DNA of 64,000 nucleotides from Pseudobdellovibrio sp031428275. GTDB lineage: Bacteria; Bdellovibrionota; Bdellovibrionia; Bdellovibrionales; Bdellovibrionaceae. Both the position numbers and the translations under genes were made by a program. The DNA is taken from NCBI GenBank assembly GCA_031428275.1, contig JANPPC010000041.1, positions 83,716-147,715 of the forward strand, in the 5' to 3' direction. This document shows positions 53,688 through 62,352 of this stretch, piece after piece. The notes below the pieces were generated by a model. It did not search any database, was not told where the DNA came from, and saw nothing but the letters and a program-made list of their open reading frames with translations. The first letter of the stretch is position 1, and each line of letters starts with the position of its first letter.

Positions 53688-55631
53688 TTAGTAAAAATAG
53701 TGGCCCGTGAAGCCCACAAAATCATTTTTTACCTGGGTACCAATACTTAAATTTTTCAAAACTGTTTGTCTTAACTCTATATTGTAATTCTGAAAATAAT
53801 GACGATTGATGGGATACTCGCGAGCAAAAGTTGCTAAGAAAGAGTTGCTATTTGAAAAGCGATACAAAAAACCGAATTCAAAACCCGGAGCTAAATAGTA
53901 TTTTGAATCTTGTAGTAGGGCGCCATAGCGAGTGTTCACCGTGGCTAGTGCCCAGGTTACTGAGCTTTCGTTAAATGGATGAACTGCTAGGCCATATTTT
54001 GCTAAAAATCCACTTAAGTAACAGTCGGCACCTTCAAGCCCGCAGTACTCCGGCTTATTTTGAATTCCGAGCTCGAAGCCCCATGAAGATTTTTTTTCAA
54101 AAAAATTTCTTGGACTTAAATTGAAAACCTTAAAAATGTTCATTTCACGAAAATGTAAATCACCTGGTAAAAGTTGAAAGCTAAAATTGAAAAATTCAAG
54201 CTGTGAAAATCGCGGCATACCAATAAGTGGATCTTGCAAATCGTGCAGGGCAAAGCGGTAGCCCAGCAAACCTGTTTTCACTTGGTTTTTTTCAAAATAA
54301 CTTAAACTTAAGCGGGAAGAGCCATGCGAAAGTTCGGGCTGCTCGGCGGGGTCAGCAAAAATTTGTAGTTCTGGTGTGATGACATTAACTTGCGCTCGCT
54401 GTGTTAAGAGCAATTCTTTTTTGCCATATAGAGCAGGATTTTTTTTCGCATCTAATTGGGGATGGCGTAAATCAATTAGATCGATAGCTGCGTCCAGAAA
54501 ATAAGCTTTCTGTAATTCAGATAAGCCAGAAAAACTGGCTGGTAAAACTTCAGTATCTGCGAAATTTTCAAATGCGGGGACCAGTTCTTGGTCTATACGT
54601 TTTGTGCGTTCTAGAAAAACTTTTCTTGCACTGGGGCGGTAATTAAAACCGGTGACAAAATCTTTTTCATAAAACAGAGCCTTCATGGAGTCAGCAGGTA
54701 TGATGTAATAAAATGGCACGTGATCAATTAAATTCAGCCGTGGCGCAGCTGCTTCGAGTACAGTTAGCATGTGATAAGCACAGTTTTGCGTAAAGAAAAA
54801 ATAGTTGTACGAGTGTGCTCCGACCTCCCAGATATGGAGTGCAAACATTTCAACTTCTGAAGCCGTTAGATTTAAATCATAAGACCACAGATCCCGCGCT
54901 TCGTAGTCGTTATATTCTCGAACTTTGTAGTAGTAAGGTAAATTAGTCCAAGCGCCAGTGAATCCGCCGAACAATCCCATAAGGGCATAAGCTGCTGGGT
55001 TGGTAACTGTAACGTTTGCCGCGAATCCAATTCCGAAATCAAGCAATTCCTGTTTTACCTTGGTTTGCTGGGTGTTGCGGTTGATCCGAAAAAAAGTATG
55101 ACCAAATGCTGATCCTGGGCTGTCTGCGTAGTAAGAAGAAAAAACAAAACTGATCGCCTTAGGGCTTAGTGAATCTAGAAATATATTTTGGTAAGAGCAG
55201 TTTACTTTTGGAAGCGAGTTCCAAAAATCAGTTGCTTCATTTAGTTCAGTTTTTAAAAACTTTAGGCGCGCCGGAAAGCGGCAAATAGCATGCTGGCTGT
55301 GATCGGTGATTTTAAAATCGCCGATTGGTTTCAAGGGGTGCTGTATGATTTGGGCTGAAGTTTCAGCGGGCATTTGATAGGCCAGTAGAGTGGCATTAAG
55401 CTCATCGTCGGTATTAAACCCAGGCGAATTCGAGAGCAAAAATTTGCTCTCAGCAATTTGGGTAGTGGGTATTCCAAAAAAGTTTCTTTCGATATGTAGC
55501 AGCTTTTTCCAAGCACGAGACTCAGATACTTTTTTAGTGGTAGCTAAAGCAAATATTTGTTCTGTCGCCGAGACTGCGAACCCATAAGAATGTAGGCTAA
55601 TCACAAAAATAAAAGTCCCAAAAATCTTCAT
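53688..55631 (-). CDS. DUF4105 (Lnb-like) outer-membrane-type protein
   Basis: 647 residues with signal peptide MKIFGTFIFVISLHSYGFA. Residues 165-290 carry the DUF4105 core: SPGSAFGHTFFRIN with its conserved His, LLDFGIGFAANV, YYYKVREYNDYEARDLWSYD and TQNCAYHML with its conserved Cys. As I recall, this Pfam family has been linked to Lnb, a lipoprotein N-acyltransferase of Bacteroidota; that role here is inference. The last 200 residues are strand-rich and end in GHYFY, like an outer-membrane barrel. A paralogue lies at 57974. The start codon lies at the loop end of a strong hairpin. Confidence 0.82.
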   Translation of the reverse strand: MKIFGTFIFVISLHSYGFAVSATEQIFALATTKKVSESRAWKKLLHIERNFFGIPTTQIAESKFLLSNSPGFNTDDELNATLLAYQMPAETSAQIIQHPLKPIGDFKITDHSQHAICRFPARLKFLKTELNEATDFWNSLPKVNCSYQNIFLDSLSPKAISFVFSSYYADSPGSAFGHTFFRINRNTQQTKVKQELLDFGIGFAANVTVTNPAAYALMGLFGGFTGAWTNLPYYYKVREYNDYEARDLWSYDLNLTASEVEMFALHIWEVGAHSYNYFFFTQNCAYHMLTVLEAAAPRLNLIDHVPFYYIIPADSMKALFYEKDFVTGFNYRPSARKVFLERTKRIDQELVPAFENFADTEVLPASFSGLSELQKAYFLDAAIDLIDLRHPQLDAKKNPALYGKKELLLTQRAQVNVITPELQIFADPAEQPELSHGSSRLSLSYFEKNQVKTGLLGYRFALHDLQDPLIGMPRFSQLEFFNFSFQLLPGDLHFREMNIFKVFNLSPRNFFEKKSSWGFELGIQNKPEYCGLEGADCYLSGFLAKYGLAVHPFNESSVTWALATVNTRYGALLQDSKYYLAPGFEFGFLYRFSNSNSFLATFAREYPINRHYFQNYNIELRQTVLKNLSIGTQVKNDFVGFTGHYFY

Positions 55632-55643
55632 TTTTGGGACTTT
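55612..55643 (-). terminator. Perfect 14-bp hairpin covering the DUF4105 start codon
   Basis: AAAGTCCCAAAAAT pairs with ATTTTTGGGACTTT around a 4-nt loop. On the minus strand the stem is followed by TATTTTTG, so it has the form of an intrinsic terminator for the upstream DUF3015 genes. The ATG of the DUF4105 gene is formed at the inner end of the 5' arm and the loop, and its first codons form the 3' arm. No ribosome site is visible upstream of that ATG. Confidence 0.75.
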
Positions 55644-55648
55644 ATTCT

Positions 55649-55674
55649 AGAAAAGTTACGGCTGCAACTTTTCT
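55649..55674. repeat. Perfect 9-bp hairpin upstream of the DUF4105 gene
   Basis: AGAAAAGTT / AACTTTTCT with an 8-nt loop lies between the stop of the DUF3015 gene (55691) and the hairpin over the DUF4105 start. Together they make two consecutive stem-loops in 63 nt. No T-run of its own. Confidence 0.55.
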
Positions 55675-55690
55675 TGTAAGCGAATTAAAA

Positions 55691-56212
55691 TTATAAACTA
55701 GCTAAGCTGTTGCACTGCTGCGCTAAAGCTGGCGTTGATAATACTACAGTAATAATGCTATCAGTAATTTCATTGGCAGTCGCATCAGCATTAAAAATAG
55801 TTGAGTAATTATTTTTAAGTTGGGTAGCGATATCATTAGAAGCAGCTTCACAGCCCATATAGCTGCTTAGTGCTAAAATTGTTTCGCCATTACCGCGAGC
55901 AATGTCACCTTGAACTTGCGAACGGTTTACTAGAATGAAATGATCCATGCGGCTAGCTACCTGTGAGCTTGCGCTATCGACGCAATTCAATGTTCCCGCA
56001 GTAATACCGATCATCTGATTGAAAGATGTATTATTAGTAGTGGCCGCAGAAACTTGTCCGCCGCGTTTACCCATAACCACAGAGCCTAATCCGCAACCGG
56101 CAATACCGTAATTACGCAACAAACCCTTTTCAGCACCTTTAGCAGCTGCTTTAGTTTGAGCAAAAGAAACAGAAGCAATAACTGTCAAAAGAACAATTAA
56201 GATATTTTTCAT
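55691..56212 (-). CDS. DUF3015 exported protein (copy 1)
   Basis: 173 residues from the ATG at 56212, which lies 8 nt after AGGAG, with signal peptide MKNILIVLLTVIASVSFAQ. The family core is seen: GIAGCGLGSVVMGKRGG, then TNNTSFNQMIGITAGTLNCV, with paired Cys, and a helical C-terminus. DUF3015 proteins are small periplasmic or outer-membrane-associated proteins of unknown function. It follows another DUF3015 gene by 14 bp and precedes a DUF4105 gene. Confidence 0.85.
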   Translation of the reverse strand: MKNILIVLLTVIASVSFAQTKAAAKGAEKGLLRNYGIAGCGLGSVVMGKRGGQVSAATTNNTSFNQMIGITAGTLNCVDSASSQVASRMDHFILVNRSQVQGDIARGNGETILALSSYMGCEAASNDIATQLKNNYSTIFNADATANEITDSIITVVLSTPALAQQCNSLASL

Positions 56213-56226
56213 ATTCATTTCTCCTA

Positions 56227-56682
56227 TTAACCTAAAGTAACGCAAGATTTTTGCACGGTTGAGTTTGAGCGAATTGCTCTTAAGATGTCCTGAGCGTTGT
56301 CCTGACCAAAAATAGATTTGTAATTATTTTTAATTTCAGAATTAACATCTTGTGAGCTTGCGCAACCTAACAAAGTTGTTAAGCCTTGTAACGTTTCACC
56401 TTGGCCACGAGCTGCGTCTTCTTTTAAAGCAATTTTGTTAGCTTCGATGTAATCTAACTTTGCAGAGCTGCTGCCTTCTTCGTAACATCCCGACGTTCCA
56501 GATGAGATTGCAGATGTTTGTGGTGAAACAAGATTGTTTACAGTAGATGCAACAATTTGAATCATTCCAGGTTGATCTTGAAACACTAACGAACCTACTC
56601 CACAGCCAGCCATACCGTAGTGCGCACCCTGAGCTTGTGACAACACGATAAGTGTTGCTACGAAGCTAATCTTCTTTAACAC
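56227..56682 (-). CDS. DUF3015 exported protein (copy 2)
   Basis: I choose the GTG at 56682, 5 nt after GGAGG, giving 151 residues with signal peptide (VLKKISFVATLIVLSQAQGA). The core GMAGCGVGSLVFQDQPG and a shortened Cys-containing TSGCYEEGSS follow. It is more divergent from copy 1 than expected for a recent duplication. First gene of the minus-strand DUF3015-DUF3015-DUF4105 run. Confidence 0.82.
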   Translation of the reverse strand: MLKKISFVATLIVLSQAQGAHYGMAGCGVGSLVFQDQPGMIQIVASTVNNLVSPQTSAISSGTSGCYEEGSSSAKLDYIEANKIALKEDAARGQGETLQGLTTLLGCASSQDVNSEIKNNYKSIFGQDNAQDILRAIRSNSTVQKSCVTLG

Positions 56683-56837
56683 AAAAACCTCCATTGGTTT
56701 GTTTATTTCGATAATTACACTGTTAATTTTTTTTTCTGTCTAGGTGTATTTAGAAAAACAGGACGGGCGATCGTAAAAAATTATTCGACAAGGAAATACA
56801 GCTCGCGATACGGTTTTAATAAAGTGAGGTAGTTAAA

Positions 56838-57080
56838 ATGATCAAGTCTTTCAAATTCTTATCTCTAATCGTCGTGGGCCTAACGGTCAGTCAATTCGTA
56901 AACGCTAAATCCGAGGCAACTTTGCCAGAAAATTTTCGGTGTGAAAAGATGATGGGCACGAATATTGTGCAGTTTAAGAGTGCGCTGCTAGACAACTGCA
57001 ATTTAAATATGCCATTTTCTTCATCCGTCAGTAAAATTCTGAATGATGAAACCTATTTCTACTGCTGCCATAAAAAGTAG
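56838..57080 (+). CDS. Small exported Cys-rich protein
   Basis: 80 residues with GAGG before the ATG and signal peptide MIKSFKFLSLIVVGLTVSQFVNA. The mature part of about 57 residues has four Cys (one each near residues 35 and 54, then CC near the C-terminus), likely two disulphides. No family recognised. Its stop is 1 bp before the ATG of the lipoprotein hydrolase gene, so the two are co-transcribed and probably coupled. Confidence 0.65.
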   Translation: MIKSFKFLSLIVVGLTVSQFVNAKSEATLPENFRCEKMMGTNIVQFKSALLDNCNLNMPFSSSVSKILNDETYFYCCHKK

Positions 57081-57081
57081 A

Positions 57082-57969
57082 ATGAAAGTTGGCCGAATAA
57101 TCTTTTTCTTGGCGCCGGCGCTGTTTGTCTTCGCTGGCTGTACGCACTTACTTTACCCTGCGGACCGCTATGCATTTTCGGACCCCGCAAAAATCCATCC
57201 AGTCCCGAATGATCTTTACGTGCCGCTTAAAGATAAAACTTCTTTTTTGCATGCTTGGCATTTTCCTGCGCAGACAAAAAGTAAAGGTCTAGTTATTCAC
57301 TTTCACGGTAATGGCCAAAACCTAACAACGCACTTTTCGTTTTTCAAATGGCTGACAGATCATGGGTACGACTACCTTATTTTTGACTACCGGGGTTATG
57401 GAGCTAGCTCTGATCAAGCAGCGACTCCGGAAAAAACGATCGAAGACGGTGAGGCTATTTTTAAGTACGCGTCAACCAAGTTTCCCAACTTAAAAGTCAT
57501 CGCCATTGGTCAAAGTCTTGGAAGCAACATTCTAGTCCGCGTACTGCAAGAGCTCAACGAGCAGAAATTGAATCAGCACCTGCCTAAACTAGTTGTTCTA
57601 GATTCGTCTTTTCTGTCCTACCAGCAAGTCGCACGTTCTGTTTTAAGCCAACGGTGGTTTTTGTATCCACTTAAAGCGTTTACCTATTTAACAATAAACG
57701 ACAGCTGGAGCGCCAAGAAAAGGCCTGAGCTAACGCCAACTATGCCGGCACTTTTTTTTCATGGCACATTTGATCCGATCGTTGACTACGATTTAGGAAA
57801 GCAAAATTTTAACCTATGGCCAGGTCCAAAATTATTTTCAGAACAAGTTGGCGGCGGTCATACATCTGCTTTCGGCGAGGCTCGATTTATCGATAGTCGC
57901 AAATTACTTCTACGGTGTATTGAAAGTGCTCTAAGTGCGACGGTGCCATTCGAGCGCTGCGCCGATTAG
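57082..57969 (+). CDS. Alpha/beta-hydrolase lipoprotein
   Basis: 295 residues from the ATG at 57082. The lipobox is good: LFVFAGC at residues 15-21. The hydrolase core has the oxyanion segment IHFHGNGQNLTTH, YLIFDYRGYGASS, the nucleophile elbow GQSLGS (Ser in GxSxG), the acid region FFHGTFDPIVD, and the His in GGGHTSAFG. This is the BEM46/YfhR-like serine hydrolase group. Substrate is unknown; membrane anchoring suggests a lipid or peptide ester in the envelope. Confidence 0.85.
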   Translation: MKVGRIIFFLAPALFVFAGCTHLLYPADRYAFSDPAKIHPVPNDLYVPLKDKTSFLHAWHFPAQTKSKGLVIHFHGNGQNLTTHFSFFKWLTDHGYDYLIFDYRGYGASSDQAATPEKTIEDGEAIFKYASTKFPNLKVIAIGQSLGSNILVRVLQELNEQKLNQHLPKLVVLDSSFLSYQQVARSVLSQRWFLYPLKAFTYLTINDSWSAKKRPELTPTMPALFFHGTFDPIVDYDLGKQNFNLWPGPKLFSEQVGGGHTSAFGEARFIDSRKLLLRCIESALSATVPFERCAD

Positions 57970-57973
57970 CTAA

Positions 57974-59890
57974 TTAAAAATAATAATTTAACTGTAGACC
58001 GGTCTCGGAGTGTCGTCGCCCGAATGACTCAGAAGGCACTACAAATTTTGTTAGCCATCTTGCATCCCAGCGCGGGCTGATAAAGTACGACTGGTTCACT
58101 TCGAAGATTGCAACACTGTTTGGTCTGATGTCTTGAAAAAGGTCGGATTGAAGTTTTGCAGAAATTTGTGTGCGATAAATTTCTGCGGCCTCGAAAAATG
58201 CACCCACTTCTATTGCGGGACCCAAGCGGTATCCGCTTCCTAGATGGTCGGCGAAGCCAGCTCGAAGCGGAGCCATGATGTACAGAAGAATTTGCTTATT
58301 CCAGGGCTCAAGAGCTGCACCCAAGGCGCCTTCGACCACGAACTCGCGACAGGGATAACAATTTAGATCTTCGGGTGTCGCCAGACTGAAGCCAACACGC
58401 CATGAAGGTTCCGTTTCGAACGTACTGATCGGTAAATATGTTTCCATTTTTAAAAAATCAATTTCTTTCAGAAAAATTTTTCTATTTTCGGTTTCGATAC
58501 GTGCTTTAATGTTTAAAAAATCAAAGCGTGAATAGCGTGCATAGCCCGCTTGAAAATTTAATATATCGTGCAACGAAACTTTATAATGAATATCGAAAAA
58601 TGATTTAGATTCTGCAACACCAGCTAAAACCCCAGCTCGAAATGGCAAGTGCGCACGGTCTGGTCGACTCCAGTCTGGATCAGTCGAAAGAGTCGAAAGA
58701 GTCGACAACCCACCCAGCGTAGCTCGGTGGCGAAGAACTTCCGTTACACTAACTTCTTTTAAGCTATCGTTTTGATCTTTTCGGCCATGGTTTTTGTACG
58801 ACAGAAAAAGACTTGCGACCTCGAGAACCTGTTTGTCTTGTATTTTCGAAACATCTAATTCGCTTTTAACCAGTTGGTTGAACTGTTCACGTTGCGCCAC
58901 ATCGAGTTTTGTAAGCTGACCAGTCATTCTTTTATGAAGCGAAAGCCTCTGCGTAACTTTTTGAACAGCGCCCGGTTGTTCTGCAAGCACACGTATCGAC
59001 TGCGATGGCATCACATAAAAAGAAAATCCTTCGGTCAGATTCCATTCCGGCTTGATAGCTTCGATCAGCGCCATCAATTGAAAAGCGCAGTTTTCATCGG
59101 CAAAAAAATAATTTAAGTAGGTATTGGTCTCAAGTTCCCAAAGATGCGTCATCAAATCCAGGACTTCAGTTTTAGAAAGACTCAAATGGTATTCCCAAAG
59201 GTCTCTGCTTTCTAAATTCGAATATTCTTGCACTTTTGCGTAATACGGAACGACCGAGAACTGGCCGCTGTAACCGCCAAAAGTTGCATTCATGGCGAAT
59301 CGAAAGCCAAAAGTTCCATCGGCGACGGCCTCAAAACCAATCCCCTGATCAAGAAGCTCATTAGCTTCAAATTCTGATTCTTTTTTTTCTGAATTGATTC
59401 GTAGAAAAAGATGTCCGAATACGGAGATAGGATTGTTGGCGTAACCGCTGGCATACACAACAGTTGCTGATTTCGGCTGTACTCCACTGAGCCAGCGCTT
59501 AAAATCAGGACAAGGAATATCTGCAATTTGTAAATTTAATTTTTTTTTAAGAAATCGATAACGGTATGGAAACGCGCACTGCGGATGCAATGAAAGTCTG
59601 CCAATTTTGAGATTCGAATTTGCGAAAGCTTCAACACTTGCAAGAATCTCGGTTTGAGGATTAGTTTTTCCGTCACGGGCAAAAAAATACTCGGGGCCAT
59701 CCACTCGACTTTCAAAACCGTACAAAAGGTTCTTAGAATAATGCATTAGCTTAAGCCATGACGATTGCTGGGAAAGGCGGGCGGCATCTAATCGAACTTC
59801 GTGAGTTAGAACATCTGCGCGCGCGAGGCTCCAAAAAAGTAGTCCGTATACAATCAACCACTTCTTTGGCGCGCGCATTAAAACAAACAT
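57974..59890 (-). CDS. DUF4105 (Lnb-like) outer-membrane-type protein, second copy
   Basis: 638 residues; the start may be the ATG at 59890 or that at 59878 (MRAPKKW). A signal peptide (WLIVYGLLFWSLARA) is present. The DUF4105 core has NPISVFGHLFLRIN, LLDQGIGFEAVADG, YYAKVQEYSNLESRDLWEY and DENCAFQLMALIE, with the conserved His and Cys. The C-terminal 200 residues are barrel-like and end LQLNYYF. It follows a DUF3015 gene by 5 bp, repeating the arrangement at 53.7-56.7 kb. Confidence 0.82.
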   Translation of the reverse strand: MFVLMRAPKKWLIVYGLLFWSLARADVLTHEVRLDAARLSQQSSWLKLMHYSKNLLYGFESRVDGPEYFFARDGKTNPQTEILASVEAFANSNLKIGRLSLHPQCAFPYRYRFLKKKLNLQIADIPCPDFKRWLSGVQPKSATVVYASGYANNPISVFGHLFLRINSEKKESEFEANELLDQGIGFEAVADGTFGFRFAMNATFGGYSGQFSVVPYYAKVQEYSNLESRDLWEYHLSLSKTEVLDLMTHLWELETNTYLNYFFADENCAFQLMALIEAIKPEWNLTEGFSFYVMPSQSIRVLAEQPGAVQKVTQRLSLHKRMTGQLTKLDVAQREQFNQLVKSELDVSKIQDKQVLEVASLFLSYKNHGRKDQNDSLKEVSVTEVLRHRATLGGLSTLSTLSTDPDWSRPDRAHLPFRAGVLAGVAESKSFFDIHYKVSLHDILNFQAGYARYSRFDFLNIKARIETENRKIFLKEIDFLKMETYLPISTFETEPSWRVGFSLATPEDLNCYPCREFVVEGALGAALEPWNKQILLYIMAPLRAGFADHLGSGYRLGPAIEVGAFFEAAEIYRTQISAKLQSDLFQDIRPNSVAIFEVNQSYFISPRWDARWLTKFVVPSESFGRRHSETGLQLNYYF

Positions 59891-59895
59891 TTATA

Positions 59896-60369
59896 CTAAG
59901 TATCGAGCTGACAGGTTCGGCTAAGTTGAGAATCAGATCCAATAATAGAAATAACTTGATCTACCATTTTGTCACTAGATCCTTGAGCTGGGAACAGCTG
60001 TTGATATTGGCTCTGAATTTTCAAGCCAACGTGTCCGCGCACGGACGCATCACAACCCAACAATTCGGTCATCGCTGCCAAATGTTCGCCGCCGCCCATT
60101 GATGCATCGATAGAAATGCTGTCGTAACTTATACGAGCAAAATTACGAAGCTGAACTTCTTTTTGTGCGATTGTATGCTTCTGACATCCAGCAGTTCCGA
60201 AGGTCATTCCGAATGGTGTCGTGTAAGAATTTGTCGTTCCGCGAGTCGTTGTTGCGCTGAAAGTATAACTTTTTGTTACTTTCCAACCAAGTCCGCAGCC
60301 AGTACTTGAGTCATCGGCGTTCGCAGTTAAAGCAGCTACCGTGATGACAAGCATCGTAAAAAATTTCAT
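59896..60369 (-). CDS. DUF3015 exported protein (copy 3)
   Basis: 157 residues with signal peptide MKFFTMLVITVAALTANA. The core is STGCGLGWKVTKSY... TTNSYTTPFGMTFGTAGCQ and a C-terminal helix with a Cys (SRTCQLDT). GGAAG-like purines precede the ATG. It is closely linked to the DUF4105 gene that follows. Confidence 0.83.
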   Translation of the reverse strand: MKFFTMLVITVAALTANADDSSTGCGLGWKVTKSYTFSATTTRGTTNSYTTPFGMTFGTAGCQKHTIAQKEVQLRNFARISYDSISIDASMGGGEHLAAMTELLGCDASVRGHVGLKIQSQYQQLFPAQGSSDKMVDQVISIIGSDSQLSRTCQLDT

Positions 60370-60468
60370 GAAATTCCCCTTCCGTGAAAGAATATTAGTG
60401 TTTCAGTTTAGGGTAAGGGGCTAAAGCGATTCGGTCAACATTGGGCTGAGAGTTCGCGACCTTAAAAT

Positions 60469-60544
60469 TGGTAGGGAGTACAAGATTCGAACCTGGGACG
60501 TCCACCATGTAAGGGTGGCGCTCTGCCAACTGAGCTAAGTCCTG
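60469..60544 (-). tRNA. Degenerate or chimeric tRNA-Val(TAC)-like sequence
   Basis: 76 nt on the minus strand. The D-arm (GCTC/GAGC) and anticodon arm (CCACC-CTTACAT-GGTGG, anticodon TAC) are perfect. The T-loop TTCGAAT and the 3' CCA are present. But the acceptor arms CAGGACT and ACTCCCT pair poorly, and the T-stem (CCAGG / CTTGT) is imperfect. The 5' three quarters and the 3' tail therefore seem to come from different tRNAs, with the join at the T-loop. It is probably not functional as read. The tail matches the fragment at 53639. Confidence 0.6.
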
Positions 60545-60638
60545 TGGAAAGTAAGCTGTCAATGTATTAGACAGGTAAGAAGTTCCCGTCAGGAAACTGT
60601 CAGTTTAATTAAAAAGTAGAACAAACTAATATAGCCAG

Positions 60639-61511
60639 ATGAAAAGCACCTTTACCAGCCTATTATTATGCGTTTTCACGTTCGCTTTTTTGGGATGTGA
60701 GTCGAAGTACGTTGAAAAGCCTCCTGCGCAAGTAGAAATGGTTGGCCCGACAGTCGAAGAACGGGCTGAACAAAAAGTCACGATTGATCACGACCTAGTC
60801 CGAATTCAGTCGGCGATTGAAACAGTATCAAACGTTGTCAATCGAGTCGGAATTCATCTTAACAAAGATGATCAAGGCGGATTTGTCTCTTTGATTCAGA
60901 TTGTGACAAATTCGCTTAAAGAACTTAAAGAGGGTATGCCGCAGTATTACACGGATCAATTATTTGCTAGATATGCATCGATCAAACTACCTAGCCTAAT
61001 GAAGGAAGAATGTGGTCCGCTTGACGTGGCGCTAACGACATATCCGCTGATGCATGAACAACGAAATATAAAAATTAAAAAAGCAGATCGCTTTGGATTC
61101 TTTTTCAAGTCATGTTTGACCGAAGAGCAGTTCAAGCCTTTATTCTTTGTTGATTCAAATACTAATAAAATTAGCATTAAGTTTGTGACCCAGAATCTTG
61201 AGTTCATTAGTGCTGAACTAAGCAACAAATCAAATCAAAAAAGTCCCCAGTGCAGTATTAATTACGGGGTAGATAGCGCCGTCACTTGGGTTCAATGTTC
61301 GCAACTTTATTTGCGTTTTAGTCCGAATAGATTTTCTGTAATAGAAAGAATTGAATTTACCCCAAATTCAGAAACTGTTTTGATGGCAATCATAGTTAAT
61401 TATCAAGATAATATCGCCGTCGATCAGGGATTTGTATTAAGCATAGATCGTTTAGGGCGAGTAAAAACGGCCGCAGTAAAAGATAAATTGGCGGCTTCGA
61501 ATGAAGAATAA
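60639..61511 (+). CDS. Lipoprotein of unknown function
   Basis: 290 residues with lipobox FLGC at residue 20 after MKSTFTSLLLCVFTFA. The mature N-terminus has a Glu/Gln-rich helical stretch (residues 35-95) and the rest is mixed. No domain recognised. First gene of a four-gene plus-strand operon in which each start overlaps the previous stop; overlap with the next is 11 nt. It lies 95 bp past the tRNA-like sequence, outside the flanked segment. Confidence 0.65.
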   Translation: MKSTFTSLLLCVFTFAFLGCESKYVEKPPAQVEMVGPTVEERAEQKVTIDHDLVRIQSAIETVSNVVNRVGIHLNKDDQGGFVSLIQIVTNSLKELKEGMPQYYTDQLFARYASIKLPSLMKEECGPLDVALTTYPLMHEQRNIKIKKADRFGFFFKSCLTEEQFKPLFFVDSNTNKISIKFVTQNLEFISAELSNKSNQKSPQCSINYGVDSAVTWVQCSQLYLRFSPNRFSVIERIEFTPNSETVLMAIIVNYQDNIAVDQGFVLSIDRLGRVKTAAVKDKLAASNEE

Positions 61512-62352
61512 AGTCACCGTGCGCTTTATATTTTTGATTTTAACAATAATTATGTCTATCACCAGCTCGTCTTGCCAACGTAAAGATAAAAGTGAATCAG
61601 AAGATGTAGTCTTAAAATCATATCGACTGATTGACGAGAATAGAGCGGATGAGGCAATCACGCTGCTTGAAGCTGAACTAAAAATTACACCGGATAGCTA
61701 CGATTTTAGATCAATCTTAGCTTCAGCTTACGCGCACAAAGCTGGTTTTAAAATTCAAAAGCTTGCCCCCCTTGTTACGATAGCTAAAAAGCTATCAAGT
61801 CTTAAGATCAAGAAAGAAGAAAATTTAAAAAACGAATCGCATAAAAGCTTAGATTCTTCGCAGAGTATTTTAAAGTTAAATTACGCATTTGAAGTGTTCG
61901 ATACAATACCCGTCATCCTACCAGAAAAAATTGTATATTTAGATTACGCCATTCATTTACTAAATAGTCTTGATACGAAAATTCGCACGGAGGATGTTGT
62001 GTACCGTGCCCTTCTGAAGGTTCTAAGATTAAAATATAAAATTTCTGCAAAAATTAGCGTTAATGCAAATTCAAATTTTTCAAGCAATCCGACATGCAAA
62101 GCAGATTTATCGGGGCTAGACGAATACGTTCAAAGCGTTGCGAAAGAGTTTTTGTCGCTAATCGATGACGTAAAGGCTGCTAATCCAGACCAAAAAGAAA
62201 AATTAGATATTTTGAGTCAAGACGTTGAGGAAAGTATTTCTAGTTTCAAAAAGGTTGCCAATCCAGCCGATCAATTAGATGATGTCGCCAGTGCACTTTT
62301 AAAGCAAACTTTGCTGCAAAGTAATCTGGGGGCCTTTATTAAATGTCAGTAA
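61501..62352 (+). CDS. Putative lipoprotein with TPR-like helices
   Basis: 283 residues. The N-terminal segment (IFLILTIIMSITSSSC) ends in a Cys, a likely lipid site. Residues 40-80 (SYRLIDENRADEAITLLEAE... YDFRSILASAYAHKAG) look like a TPR pair; the remainder is mostly helical. This suggests a protein-binding scaffold on a membrane. Coupled to both neighbours by overlapping start and stop codons (11 and 10 nt). Confidence 0.65.
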   Translation: MKNKVTVRFIFLILTIIMSITSSSCQRKDKSESEDVVLKSYRLIDENRADEAITLLEAELKITPDSYDFRSILASAYAHKAGFKIQKLAPLVTIAKKLSSLKIKKEENLKNESHKSLDSSQSILKLNYAFEVFDTIPVILPEKIVYLDYAIHLLNSLDTKIRTEDVVYRALLKVLRLKYKISAKISVNANSNFSSNPTCKADLSGLDEYVQSVAKEFLSLIDDVKAANPDQKEKLDILSQDVEESISSFKKVANPADQLDDVASALLKQTLLQSNLGAFIKCQ

